Shown here: piece after piece, positions 33,818 through 42,692 of the stretch
Layout: every line of letters begins with the position of its first letter
Position numbering within the stretch: the first letter of the stretch is position 1
NCBI GenBank assembly: GCA_023432225.1
Contig: JAEYUW010000024.1
Location: forward strand, 1-64,000
DNA length: 64,000 nt
Direction of reading: 5' to 3'
Source: Verrucomicrobiota bacterium
GTDB taxonomy: Bacteria; Verrucomicrobiota; Verrucomicrobiia; Opitutales; Opitutaceae
The notes under the pieces: generated by a model
Told to the model about the DNA's origin: nothing
Database searches by the model: none
Seen by the model: the letters and a program-made list of their open reading frames with translations, nothing else
Position numbers and translations under genes: made by a program

Positions 33818-34219
33818 TCAGCGCTGTTTCGGCGCGCAGATCGGCCAGCCGGCCTTGTCCCAGTCGCGCAGCGAGCCGGCGTTCACGGCGTCGAAGCCGC
33901 GCTTTTTCAACAGTCCGGCGGCCAGGCCGGAGCGCGTGCCGGAGGCGCAATACAGCAGCAGTTTCCGCGAACGGTTTTTCTCGAGGAACGCGCGCCATTG
34001 CGGACCGTCGGCGCGCAGATCGCTGAACGGCATCAGCGCGGCAGACTTGGCGACGCCGCTGGGCCACTCGAGCGGCTCGCGGATGTCGACGAGCACGGCG
34101 GTGCCGGCGTTGAGCGCGGCTTTGGCGTCTTCGAGCGGCATGCCGGGGCGCGCGACGATCAGCTGGCGCACGACCATGAAGAGCACGAAGGCGACGAGAA
34201 GGAGCAGAAACCAGTTCAT
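33818..34219 (-). CDS. Membrane-anchored rhodanese
   Basis: A 133-residue protein. One N-terminal membrane segment (MNWFLLLLVAFVLFMVVRQL), then a rhodanese domain with VLVDIREPLEW and an active-site loop YCASGTRSGLAAG containing the catalytic Cys. Its ATG overlaps the stop of the RND pump gene (ATGA), so production is coupled. With the DUF2892 genes on either side of the operon this recalls YgaP split into parts, pointing to persulfide handling at the membrane. Confidence 0.88.
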   Translation of the reverse strand: MNWFLLLLVAFVLFMVVRQLIVARPGMPLEDAKAALNAGTAVLVDIREPLEWPSGVAKSAALMPFSDLRADGPQWRAFLEKNRSRKLLLYCASGTRSGLAAGLLKKRGFDAVNAGSLRDWDKAGWPICAPKQR

Positions 34220-37200
34220 GTCTCGGAGGCGGAAGAGGAGGAGCGGGATTCGACCATGAAATACAACACCGGCACGGCGAAGCGGCTGATGAGCAGCGAG
34301 GCGATTTCGCCGAACATCAGGCTGATCGCGAGGCCTTGGAAAATCGGATCGGCGAGGATCACCGAGGCGCCGACGATGACCGCGAGCGCCGTGAGCAACA
34401 TCGGTCGGAAACGCACGGCGCCGGCCTCGATCACGGCGTCGCGCAGCGAGAGCCCGTGCGCGCGGCGGAGTTCGATGAAGTCGACGAGAATGATCGAGTT
34501 TCGCACCACGATGCCGGCGCCGGCCATGAAGCCGATCATCGACGTCGCCGTGAAGAACGCGCCCATCGCCCAGTGCGCGGGCAGAATGCCGATGAGCGAG
34601 AACGGAATCGCGGCCATCACGACGAGCGGCGTGATGTAGCTGCGGAACCAGCCGACCATGATCATCGCGATCAGCACGAGCACGGCGGCGAACGCGAGGC
34701 CGAGGTCGCGGAAGACTTCGAGCGTGATGTGCCATTCGCCGTCCCATTTGAGTGCGGGCGCTTCGTCATTGGTGGGCAGGTTGAGGTGGAAGATCGGCAA
34801 CTCGGCCGCGGTCGCGCCGAAGCGCCGGGCGTCGAGCGCGCGAATCTGTTTGTCGGCGGCGAACATCGCGTAGGCCGGACTCTCCACGGCGCCAGCGGCG
34901 TCGGCGGTGACGTAGGTCACGGGCTTGAGGTTCTTGTGATAGATGTTCCGCTCGCCGGTCATGCGTTCGAGGCGGACGAGTTCGGACAACGGCACCAACC
35001 CTTCGGCTCCGCTCAGGGCGGGCGGCGCGGAGTCAGAGCGGACCTTCAGGGCGAGCAGCGTTTCCGGATGCGAACGCGCGGCGGCGGGCAACTCGAGAAT
35101 GAGCGGGACGTCTTCGCGTTCGGCGGGGCGGTGCAGTAGGTCAATCGCGGCGCCTTGTGCGGCGAGGGAAATCGTGGCGGCGATGGAGGCTTCGCTCACG
35201 CCGTGCAGCGCAGCCTTGGCGCGGTCGACGACGAAGCGGACCTTCGGTTGCGGGGCCTCGACATACCAGTCGAGGTCCACGATGCCCGCGGTGCGCGCCA
35301 GGATGCCGCGGATTTCCTGAGCCAGCGCGACGCGCTGTTCTTCATCGGGGCCGTAGATTTCCGCGACGATGGACTGCAGCACGGGCGGGCCGGGCGGGAC
35401 TTCGGCGACGGCGACGGCGGCACCGTATTTTTCGGCGATGGCGGCGACGAGCGGGCGCACACGTTTGGCGATCGCGTGGCTCTGGTCGGAACGCTCGCCC
35501 TTGCCCACGAGATTGACCTGGAGATCGGCGACGTTGGGGCCGCGGCGCTCGAAGTAGTGGCGGACGAGTCCGTTGAAATTAAACGGCGCCGCGGTGCCGG
35601 CGTAGATTTGGTAGTCGCGCACTTCGGGCACATCGCGGAGAGCGGCGCCCATTTCCTGGGCGATGCGAGTCGTCTGCTCGAGCGTGGTGCCTTCGGGAGT
35701 GTTGAGGACGATCTGGAACTCCGACTTGTTGTCGAACGGCAGCATCTTCACCTCCACGGCGCCGAAAGGCACGAGGCTCATTGCGGCGAGGAGCAGGAAC
35801 GCGATGGCGGCGATGAAGGCCCAGCGCGCGCGCACGCGATCGAGCAGCGGCTCCATCACGCGATGGTAGAGGCGCGTGAACCAGTCGCTCGGGGCGTGAT
35901 CGTGGTCGAACGTCAGCGCGGCCCGTTGCGCTTCGGAGAGGTTTTCCTCGCAGACGGCGCGGCGGCGGAGCACGCGAATGGCGGCCCACGGCGTGATCGT
36001 GAACGCGATCGCGAGCGAGAAGAGCATCGCGGCGGTCGAGCCGATCGGAATCGGCCGCATGTAGGGTCCCATCAGGCCGCCGACGAAGGCCATCGGCAGA
36101 ATCGCGGCGATGACGGCCCAGGTGGCGAGGATCGTCGGGTTGCCGACTTCGTCGACGGCTTCGAGCGCGACCTGCGACAGCGACTTCTTCGCGGCGCCGG
36201 GCAGGCGAATGTGGCGGACGATGTTTTCGACGACGACGATCGCGTCATCGACGAGGATGCCGATCGAGAAGATCAGCGCGAAAAGCGTGATGCGATTCAG
36301 CGTGTAGCCGTAGAGATAGAAAACGAGCAGCGTCAGCGCGAGCGTCGTGGGGATCGCGAGCAGCACGACGAGCGACTCGCGCCAGCCGAGGAAAAACAGG
36401 ATGAGAATCGCGACGCCGAAGACGGCGATGCCCATGTGGAGGAGCAGCTCGTTGGATTTTTCGGCGGCGGTGTGGCCGTAGTCGCGCGTGATGGCGAGGC
36501 CGACGTCGGCGGGTAGCAGCGTGCCGCGCACGCTCTCGACTTTGGCGAGCACGGCGTTGACGACGTCGATGGCGTTGGCGCCCGGGCGCTTGGCGAGGCT
36601 CAGCGTGACGGCGGCTTCGAGCGGTTGGTTGGCCGAACCGTGCAGGACGTAGTTGGCCGGCTCGGCGGCACCTTCGACGATTGTGGCCACGTCCCGCAAA
36701 TAGACGGGGCGGTTGTCGTGCACGCCGACTACGACGGCGCCGACGTCCGCCGCATCGCGGAGGAACGTGCCGGTTTCGAGGAGCACCTCGGTGTTGGCAA
36801 ACGGTCGCGAACCGGCCTGCGCCTGACGGTTGGCGGCTTGGAGCGCGGCGGTGAGCTGCGACGGCGTGAGGCCGCGGGCGGCGAGGGCGGCCGGATCGAA
36901 TTGCACACGCACGGCGCGGCGGGTTCCGCCGATGAGAGTGGTTTCGGCGACTTGCGGGACGGATTTGACCAACTCGTCGAGCTGCGCGGCGAGCCGGCGG
37001 AGTTCGAGGTGGTCGTAGCGGGCGCTGTGCAGCGTGAGCGCTAGGATCGGCACGTCGTCGATCGAGCGCGGTTTGACCAGCGGCGGGCTGACGCCGACCG
37101 GGATGCGGTCGAAGTTGGTCTGGAGCTTCTGATTGAGGCGGACGAGGGCGGCTTCGATGTCGGTGCCGACCATGAAGCGCACGATCACCATCGCGCCGCC

Positions 37201-37515
37201 GGGGCTGGAGGTGGAGTAGAGGTATTCGACGCCCGGGATTTCCCAGAGGAGTTTTTCCATCGGGCGCGTCACGCGGTTTTCGACTTCGGCCGCGGTGGCG
37301 CCGGGCATGGCGACGTGCACGTCGATCATCGGCACCTTGATCTGCGGCTCCTCCTCGCGCGGGAGCTGCCAGACGGCGAACAAACCGAGCAGGATCGAAG
37401 CGATGACGGCGATCGGCGTGAGCTTCGAAGTGACGAAGGTCGACGCGAGTCGGCCGGCGAGGCCGAAACGCGGGGCCGCGGACGCGGCGGGCGAGTTTTC
37501 GGTCTCGGGGCTCAT
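34216..37515 (-). CDS. RND efflux permease
   Basis: A 1099-residue inner-membrane pump of the AcrB/CzcA superfamily with 12 membrane segments and two large periplasmic loops. The proton-relay region in TM4 is visible as GILVDDAIVVVENIVRHI. The opening is FVTSKLTPIAVIASILLGL and the end has GAGIVVRNSIILVDFIELRR. The second periplasmic loop contains SAPPALSGAEGLVPL, which is encoded by a fragment of a widespread repeat (34999-35020). HAE or HME subclass cannot be set by eye. It overlaps the adaptor gene by 4 bp. Confidence 0.93.
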   Translation of the reverse strand: MSPETENSPAASAAPRFGLAGRLASTFVTSKLTPIAVIASILLGLFAVWQLPREEEPQIKVPMIDVHVAMPGATAAEVENRVTRPMEKLLWEIPGVEYLYSTSSPGGAMVIVRFMVGTDIEAALVRLNQKLQTNFDRIPVGVSPPLVKPRSIDDVPILALTLHSARYDHLELRRLAAQLDELVKSVPQVAETTLIGGTRRAVRVQFDPAALAARGLTPSQLTAALQAANRQAQAGSRPFANTEVLLETGTFLRDAADVGAVVVGVHDNRPVYLRDVATIVEGAAEPANYVLHGSANQPLEAAVTLSLAKRPGANAIDVVNAVLAKVESVRGTLLPADVGLAITRDYGHTAAEKSNELLLHMGIAVFGVAILILFFLGWRESLVVLLAIPTTLALTLLVFYLYGYTLNRITLFALIFSIGILVDDAIVVVENIVRHIRLPGAAKKSLSQVALEAVDEVGNPTILATWAVIAAILPMAFVGGLMGPYMRPIPIGSTAAMLFSLAIAFTITPWAAIRVLRRRAVCEENLSEAQRAALTFDHDHAPSDWFTRLYHRVMEPLLDRVRARWAFIAAIAFLLLAAMSLVPFGAVEVKMLPFDNKSEFQIVLNTPEGTTLEQTTRIAQEMGAALRDVPEVRDYQIYAGTAAPFNFNGLVRHYFERRGPNVADLQVNLVGKGERSDQSHAIAKRVRPLVAAIAEKYGAAVAVAEVPPGPPVLQSIVAEIYGPDEEQRVALAQEIRGILARTAGIVDLDWYVEAPQPKVRFVVDRAKAALHGVSEASIAATISLAAQGAAIDLLHRPAEREDVPLILELPAAARSHPETLLALKVRSDSAPPALSGAEGLVPLSELVRLERMTGERNIYHKNLKPVTYVTADAAGAVESPAYAMFAADKQIRALDARRFGATAAELPIFHLNLPTNDEAPALKWDGEWHITLEVFRDLGLAFAAVLVLIAMIMVGWFRSYITPLVVMAAIPFSLIGILPAHWAMGAFFTATSMIGFMAGAGIVVRNSIILVDFIELRRAHGLSLRDAVIEAGAVRFRPMLLTALAVIVGASVILADPIFQGLAISLMFGEIASLLISRFAVPVLYFMVESRSSSSASET
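34999..35020. repeat. Repeat fragment inside the RND gene
   Basis: CCCTTCGGCTCCGCTCAGGG codes for LSGAEG in the RND pump. This short sequence belongs to a repeat type common in many bacterial genomes. Confidence 0.55.
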
Positions 37516-38531
37516 GAGCGAACCTCCAGCGGCTGGCCTTCGCGCAGCGCGGCCGGCGGGGCGACGATCACGCTTTCGCCCGCTTCGAGACCGGAGAGAA
37601 TCTCGATGCGGTCACCGTGGACGCGGCCGGTTTTCACGAGGCGGAGAACGGCGCGCTTTTCTGCGCCGACAACAAACACGCGCTCCATCTGACCGAAGCG
37701 CGTGACCGCGCCGGCCGGCACGAGCAGGCTGCGCACTGCCTGGCCCGGCAGCAGCACGCGAGCGAACTGCCCGGCGCGGATATCGGTGCCGGCCGGCACG
37801 GAAATTTTCACCAACACCGAGCGAGCGCTGGCATCGGCCGCGGAAGAAATCTCGGCAAGCGTTCCGGTGAACTGGCGCGCCATCGATGGCACGTTCACGG
37901 TCAGCGGCTGCCCGAGCGCGAGCGGAGCGACCAGCGAGTCGGGGACGGCGACTTCGATTTGGAAATCGTCGATGCCGTCCAGGCTGAGCAGCGGTTGCCC
38001 CGGCGCAGCGAGGTCGCCGGCGTCGACAAATTTTTTGGCGATCACGCCGGCGAACGGCGCGCGAAGTTCGGTGTAACCCAGCATCGTTTCGGCTTCACGC
38101 AGTTGGGCGGCGACGAGCGCGTGGCGGTCCTCCAGGCTGCGAACGAGATCGCTCGTGCTGGCGCCCTTGGCGAGCAGGGCGCGCTCGCGCTCGAGGTCGC
38201 GCGCGGCGATGTTGAGTTGCGCGCGAGCTTGGGCGACGCGGGCGGCGATCTCGGTGGCGGAGAGCTTCAGCAGCAGGTCGCCGGCGGCGACGCGCTGGCC
38301 GAGGGACACGGGCAGTTCGGCGACGGTGCCCATGACCTTGGCGGCGACAGTGGCGCGTTGGACCGCGCGAACGTTTCCGGACAGCTCGGTCGGGAGCGCG
38401 ATGTCGGCGGCTTCCACGTGCGCGACCGTTACGGGCAGGGCGGGAAGCGCGGCGGCGGACTGGGTGTTCGGTTTGGAGCATCCGGCCAGCAACGCGAGGG
38501 CGACGAGGAGGACGGTGGAGGGGAGTTTCAT
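37512..38531 (-). CDS. RND periplasmic adaptor lipoprotein
   Basis: A 339-residue membrane-fusion protein starting at ATG 38531. Lipobox LALLAGC gives a lipidated Cys near residue 18. Order: VEAADIALPTELSGNVRAVQ (first barrel), helical hairpin about 90-150, APFAGVIAKKFVDAGDLAAPGQPL (lipoyl half), and the C-terminal LLVPAGAVTRFGQMERVFVV. Links the RND pump to the outer-membrane channel. Translationally coupled to the pump gene. Confidence 0.92.
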   Translation of the reverse strand: MKLPSTVLLVALALLAGCSKPNTQSAAALPALPVTVAHVEAADIALPTELSGNVRAVQRATVAAKVMGTVAELPVSLGQRVAAGDLLLKLSATEIAARVAQARAQLNIAARDLERERALLAKGASTSDLVRSLEDRHALVAAQLREAETMLGYTELRAPFAGVIAKKFVDAGDLAAPGQPLLSLDGIDDFQIEVAVPDSLVAPLALGQPLTVNVPSMARQFTGTLAEISSAADASARSVLVKISVPAGTDIRAGQFARVLLPGQAVRSLLVPAGAVTRFGQMERVFVVGAEKRAVLRLVKTGRVHGDRIEILSGLEAGESVIVAPPAALREGQPLEVRS

Positions 38532-38548
38532 AAATGTTGGCTGGAGGG

Positions 38549-38620
38549 GTAGGGCGGACCGGCCCGGTCCGCCGAGAATGCGATGCCACCGGCGCGGCGG
38601 AGCGGGCCGCTCCGCCCTAC
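38549..38620. repeat. Palindromic doublet (GGGCGGACCGGCCCGGTCCGCC family)
   Basis: GTAGGGCGGACCGGCCCGGT on the left and an unlike hairpin ending CCGCTCCGCCCTAC on the right. Lies between the adaptor and TolC-like genes. Confidence 0.85.
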
Positions 38621-38661
38621 CTTTCGCGGCAAGAGTGATTGGTTGAGTGACGTGCATGGGA

Positions 38662-39984
38662 TCACGGTTGGCCGAGCGGCATGAGGCCGAGGGCGCGGTG
38701 GAGTTCGGCGAGGGCGATGCGTTCATCGGCTTCGGTGACGGTGCGACGGAGGCGGGCTTCGAGGAGGCGGGTTTCGACGCCGATGAGGTCGGCACCGAGC
38801 AACGCGCCTTGCTCGAAACGTGCGCGACTGAGCGCGGCGCTCTCCTCGGCTTGCGCGACGGTTTGCGTGCTGACGGCGAGACGTTCGTGGGCGGAGGCGT
38901 AGGCGAGGCGGGCTTGCTCGGCTTCCAAGGCGAAACCGAGTTCGGCTTTGCGGAGCATTTCCTTCACTTGAGCGAGCTCGGCTTCGGCCTGGCGGATTTT
39001 TCCCGAGGTCTGGCCGCCGTCGAAGACGTTCAGGTCGACGGAAACGCCGGCGACCCAGCCGTCGGCGTGGCGGTCGAGCTTCCAGCCCTGGTCGTATTGG
39101 TAGGACGCGAAGGCGTTGACGGTCGGACGGCGCGCGCCGCGGGCGACGGCGACCCTTTTTTCCGCGGCGGCGAGGCGCTGGCGGAGGCCGACGAGCTCGG
39201 GGCGGTCGGTGCTGCTGGCGGCGGCGGGAACCGTGAGCGCGGCGAGAGCGGCGTCCTCGGTCGCGACTTCAATCGGCTCGCTGGACACACTTGCGCGACC
39301 GAGGACAAAGAGAAAGGCGCGTTCCGCGAGCGCGGCGCCGTGGCGGGCGCTGGTGAGTTGTTCGCGGGTTTGGGCGAGTTGCACCTCAAGGCTGAGGAGG
39401 TCGGCTTTGAGGACCTGGCCGGCGTCGAAGCGGAGGCGGGCGTTGCCGAGGGCGGCCTCGTAGGCGCGCACGCCGGCTGCGAGGGCGGAGACGGCTTCGC
39501 GGGCCTTGCGGAGATTGAGCAGCGCTTTGATGGCTTCGGTCGCGAGTTGCTGGTGGGTCGCGCGGAGGTCCTCCTCGGCGGCGCGAGCGCCGGCACGGGC
39601 GGCGGCGCGGCCGGCGGTGGCGCGTCCGCCGCTGTAGAGATTGTAGCCGACGGTGCCCGCGAGGTTGAGGTTGTCGATGCGGCCCGGCTGGTTGAAATCG
39701 AGGCCGAAGCTGAAAGCACGCTGGTTCAAGATGGAGCCGAAGGCCGTCATCGGGCTGTTCGTCTCGGTGTAGCGGCCGGAGACGGAGAGTTGCGGCATCC
39801 ACGCGGCGTTGGCTTGTTCGATCATCGCTTCGGCGGCGGCGATGCGCTGGCGGGCGAGGGCGGCGTCCGGGTTTTCGCGCAGGGCCGTGGCGACGGCGTC
39901 GGCGGCGGTCCACGGGGCGGCCGAGGCGCTCGTAAGCGGGAGCAGGCAAAGCGACCAGGCGGTCGCGACGAGAAGCGATTTCAT
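38662..39984 (-). CDS. TolC-family outer-membrane efflux protein
   Basis: A 440-residue protein starting at ATG 39984 with a signal peptide (MKSLLVATAWSLCLLPLTSA). Two OEP halves with the usual heptad helices, for example ARQRIAAAEAMIEQANAAWMPQLSVSG and RQRLAAAEKRVAVARGARRPTV (broken here for length). Conserved NVFDGG and YNLYSGG motifs precede the helical hairpins. It forms the exit duct for the RND pump. Confidence 0.92.
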   Translation of the reverse strand: MKSLLVATAWSLCLLPLTSASAAPWTAADAVATALRENPDAALARQRIAAAEAMIEQANAAWMPQLSVSGRYTETNSPMTAFGSILNQRAFSFGLDFNQPGRIDNLNLAGTVGYNLYSGGRATAGRAAARAGARAAEEDLRATHQQLATEAIKALLNLRKAREAVSALAAGVRAYEAALGNARLRFDAGQVLKADLLSLEVQLAQTREQLTSARHGAALAERAFLFVLGRASVSSEPIEVATEDAALAALTVPAAASSTDRPELVGLRQRLAAAEKRVAVARGARRPTVNAFASYQYDQGWKLDRHADGWVAGVSVDLNVFDGGQTSGKIRQAEAELAQVKEMLRKAELGFALEAEQARLAYASAHERLAVSTQTVAQAEESAALSRARFEQGALLGADLIGVETRLLEARLRRTVTEADERIALAELHRALGLMPLGQP

Positions 39985-39986
39985 GG

Positions 39987-40172
39987 TCAGGAAGTCGAGG
40001 AGCGCTGGCCGAGCGCGACGAAGAGTCCGAAGACGGCGCCAGAGAGAGCCCCACGCCACCACGTGGCGGTGAGCGGGCAGGTGCCGGAGGCGCAGGAGGC
40101 GAAATAGCCCAGCGCCGCGCCGAGGGCGGCTCCGGCGATGACGGGGAGGAGGAAACGGAGCCCGGCGGGCAT
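39987..40172 (-). CDS. Small DUF6132-like membrane protein
   Basis: A 61-residue protein with two membrane segments (LPVIAGAALGAALGYFASC and ALSGAVFGLFVALG) separated by a SCASGTCPLTATWW loop. The Cys pair and this loop are typical of the small DUF6132 membrane proteins that often accompany YgaP-like and rhodanese genes. Only 2 bp upstream of the TolC start, so same operon. Confidence 0.75.
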   Translation of the reverse strand: MPAGLRFLLPVIAGAALGAALGYFASCASGTCPLTATWWRGALSGAVFGLFVALGQRSSTS

Positions 40173-40176
40173 GGCG

Positions 40177-40398
40177 TCAGTTCCGACCGCCCCAGTGAAT
40201 CACGTCGCGATCATCGACCCAACCCAGTTTGCGCAACAGCAGCGTGGGCGGACAGAAGCCGGTGAAGACGGACTGGATGAGGTTCAGGCCGACGAAGGCC
40301 GGGAGGAGCAGCCACCAGGGGCTGACCCAGTAGGTGAGCGCGACGCCGAGGAGCGTGACGGAGCCGGCGAGGAGGCGGATGAGGTCGTGGGTGGTCAT
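40177..40398 (-). CDS. DUF2892 membrane protein
   Basis: A 73-residue protein starting at ATG 40398. Two membrane segments, then FTGFCPPTLLLRKLGW, the typical DUF2892 end with a Cys. First gene of the RND operon; a second member lies at its end (33425-33619). Confidence 0.82.
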   Translation of the reverse strand: MTTHDLIRLLAGSVTLLGVALTYWVSPWWLLLPAFVGLNLIQSVFTGFCPPTLLLRKLGWVDDRDVIHWGGRN

Positions 40399-40412
40399 GG
40401 CGAGAATGCTTA

Positions 40413-40443
40413 TTGACTTTATATGAGCATAAGCGCATATAGT
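40413..40443. promoter_or_regulatory. Divergent promoter with palindromic operator
   Basis: ATATGAGCATAAGCGCATAT (40421-40440) is an inverted repeat (half-sites ATATGAGC and GCGCATAT). It lies between a TTGACT (40413-40418) and a TATAGT (40438-40443) on the plus strand, 19 bp apart. An operator in this place fits autoregulation by the adjacent ArsR-type protein and repression of the RND operon. Confidence 0.7.
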
Positions 40444-40450
40444 TGCCACG

Positions 40451-40810
40451 ATGTCAAGCGCGTGTTTCCTGCGGGCCATGCCGAAAAACCGACCCCTCAC
40501 CGAGGAGGCCCTGCAACTCGTGGCGCACCGTTTCGCGGTGCTCGCGGAGCCGATGCGTCTGCGGCTGATCCAGGCTTTGTTCGACGGGGAGAGGAACGTG
40601 ACGGAGCTCGTCGAGGCGACGGGTGGCACGCAGGCGAATATTTCACGTCACCTCCAGACGCTGACGGCGGCGCACGTTCTGGCGCGACGCAAGGAAGGCT
40701 TGCAGGTGTTCTATCGCATCAGCGATCCGACGATTCCGAAGCTGTGCGAGCTGGTGTGCGGCAGCTTGGAGAAGTCGCTCAGCCGGCAGATCGGGCATCT
40801 GGCGCCGTAG
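40451..40810 (+). CDS. ArsR-family transcriptional regulator
   Basis: A 119-residue winged-helix protein. The ATG at 40451 would be near the predicted transcription start; a second in-frame ATG at 40478 (MPKNRPLTEE) is also possible. HTH: FAVLAEPMRLRLIQALFDGE then NISRHLQTLTAAHVLARRKE. Two Cys in the C-terminal helix (IPKLCELVCGSLEK) could sense thiols, persulfides or metals. Divergent from the RND operon. Confidence 0.88.
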   Translation: MSSACFLRAMPKNRPLTEEALQLVAHRFAVLAEPMRLRLIQALFDGERNVTELVEATGGTQANISRHLQTLTAAHVLARRKEGLQVFYRISDPTIPKLCELVCGSLEKSLSRQIGHLAP

Positions 40811-40878
40811 CGTCACGGCGGGCAGCGCGCGGAGGTTGGGCTTCAGTTAGGGGTAAAATCGGCCGATAGAGGGTTGTT

Positions 40879-41721
40879 ATGGTCACCTCTGGCGTCCTTA
40901 CCGAGGTGCTGTTCCAGGATTTGGCGCAGCAGCTCCCTGCGGCTCCGCGTCTGCTCGCGGAACTCGGCAAACTCGTCCGTGCTCCCGCAACGGATGCGCG
41001 GGACGTCGTGGCGTTGCTGAAGCGTGACGCGGCGATCGTTTCGCGGGTGTTACGCATGGCCAACAGCGCCGCTTACGCGCGTGCGGAGCCGATCGGTGCA
41101 ATCGAGGATGCGGTGATCGCGGTGGGCTTCGCGGAAGTGCATCGTTTGGTGGGCGCGCTCGCGTCGGTGCAGCTTGCGGACACGCCGCTGCCTTTGCACG
41201 GCGTGAGCAGCGCGCGCTATCGGGAGAACTCTCTGTTTGTTGCGACGCTGATGGAGGAGTTTGCCCAGCGCGCCGAATTCGATGCGCATGCCTGCTACAC
41301 GATCGGCCTGCTGCGCAGCATCGGGATGCTCATTCTCGAGCGGGCGGCGGTGCGCGAGAATCTCTCGGTGACGCCGTTTCACGCCAGTGGCGAAGAGAGC
41401 CTGGCGGCTTGGCAGCGCCGCTTTTGGGGCACCGATGGATGGCACGTCGGCGCGCGAATTCTCGAACAGTGGCACCTGCCGCACGACGTCGTGCTGGCCA
41501 TCGAGCATCACGACGAGGCGATTGTTCGCGCGGAACCGGTGGTGCATCTGCTGGATCTCGCGACGACGGTCGCCACGCAGAACGGCTACGGACTGCCGGG
41601 CGACCACCCGGACGCGGCGCCGCAATCGCTCGCGGTGGCGGGGCTCACGCCCGATCAATTTCACGGCGCGGTCGAGCGCGCGGAAGAGGCCTTCCTGCGG
41701 CTGCGGGCGTCGGTGGTGTGA
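40879..41721 (+). CDS. HDOD-domain protein
   Basis: A 280-residue protein. The HDOD domain covers about residues 15-215, with LLKRDAAIVSRVLRMANSAA, the AIVAVG-like segment IEDAVIAVGFAEVHRLVGAL and EHHDEAIV near residue 210. The domain lacks a full HD phosphohydrolase motif and is usually a signalling or scaffold module. No attached domain. Ends 1 bp before a palindromic doublet. Confidence 0.87.
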   Translation: MVTSGVLTEVLFQDLAQQLPAAPRLLAELGKLVRAPATDARDVVALLKRDAAIVSRVLRMANSAAYARAEPIGAIEDAVIAVGFAEVHRLVGALASVQLADTPLPLHGVSSARYRENSLFVATLMEEFAQRAEFDAHACYTIGLLRSIGMLILERAAVRENLSVTPFHASGEESLAAWQRRFWGTDGWHVGARILEQWHLPHDVVLAIEHHDEAIVRAEPVVHLLDLATTVATQNGYGLPGDHPDAAPQSLAVAGLTPDQFHGAVERAEEAFLRLRASVV

Positions 41722-41722
41722 A

Positions 41723-41835
41723 GTAGGGCCGGCTTCAGCCGGTCCCGATGCGGATACGTGGCGCGAAGTGACGGCCGAGGAGGCGCGCTGTCGTGTCGCC
41801 AGGCATGTCCTTGGGCCGGCTGAAGCCGGCCCTAC
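41723..41835. repeat. Palindromic doublet between HDOD and yebC
   Basis: GTAGGGCCGGCTTCAGCCGG on the left and GGCCGGCTGAAGCCGGCCCTAC at the right end (arms given in short). It directly abuts the yebC stop codon. Confidence 0.92.
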
Positions 41836-42588
41836 TTACGCGTGCGCGGCGTCGCTGATGGCGTCGTCCATCTCCTCGTTCGAGAAGACGGCTTGGACGT
41901 CGTCGTTTTCCTCGAGCGACTCCTGGAGCTTCACGATGTTCTTCGCGAGATCGAGGCCAGTGATGGGCACCGACACGCTCGGAATGTAGGCGATTTCGGC
42001 GGAGTCGGGCTTGATGCCCGCCTGCTCGAGCGCGTGGGCGACCTTGTCGAACGCGTGGACGGCACAGCGAACCTCGAAGCCCTGTTCGGTCGTGATCACG
42101 TCGTCGGCGCCGGCTTCGAGGGCGACCTCCATCAACTTGTCCTCGGTCGTCTTGCCGGCAGCGATGAGGAACTGGCCAGCATGCAAAAATTGGAAGGAGA
42201 CGGAGCCGGTTTGCGCGAGATTGCCGCCCCAGCGCGTGAAAACGGAGCGGATGTCCTGCGCGGCGCGTTGCTTGTTGTCGGTCGTGACCTTCACGATGAA
42301 CGCCACGCCGCCGGGGCCGTAGCCTTCGTAAGTCATCTCTTCGAACACGACGCCCGGCAACTCGCCCGTGCCCTTCTTGATGGCGCGGTCGACGTTGTCG
42401 GCGGGCATGTTCGACTCGCGCGCCTTGAGCAGGAGCGTGCGCAGGCGGGCGTTGGCGTCGGGCGAGCCGCCGCCGGCCTTCGCGGCGAGGGTGATGTCAC
42501 GCGCGAGGCGCGAGAAGACCTTGCCCTTGCGCGCGTCGGTGACGGCTTTGAGGCGTTTGACTTTGGACCATTTATTGTGGCCGGCCAT
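41836..42588 (-). CDS. yebC: YebC/PmpR-family regulator
   Basis: A 250-residue protein starting at ATG 42588, giving the invariant opening MAGHNKWSKVKRLKAVTDAR. Other blocks: ESNMPADNVDRAIKKGTGE, YEGYGPGGVAFIV, RSVFTRWGGNLAQTGSVSF. Family members bind DNA or assist translation of difficult peptides. The longer upstream frame crosses a repeat. Confidence 0.95.
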   Translation of the reverse strand: MAGHNKWSKVKRLKAVTDARKGKVFSRLARDITLAAKAGGGSPDANARLRTLLLKARESNMPADNVDRAIKKGTGELPGVVFEEMTYEGYGPGGVAFIVKVTTDNKQRAAQDIRSVFTRWGGNLAQTGSVSFQFLHAGQFLIAAGKTTEDKLMEVALEAGADDVITTEQGFEVRCAVHAFDKVAHALEQAGIKPDSAEIAYIPSVSVPITGLDLAKNIVKLQESLEENDDVQAVFSNEEMDDAISDAAHA

Positions 42589-42596
42589 TCTCGGAA

Positions 42597-42692
42597 GTAG
42601 CGAGTAGTGAGTAGCGGGTAGCGAGTAGAAGCAGAAGCGGGACTCCGGCGGTGGGGCCGGATGCTCGCTACTCACTACTCGCTAGTCGCTAC
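42597..42692. repeat. GTAGCGAGTAG doublet between yebC and yidC
   Basis: Left GTAGCGAGTAGTGAGTAGCG; right is the inverted form ending CTAGTCGCTAC. The right end supplies the yidC stop codon. Confidence 0.85.
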
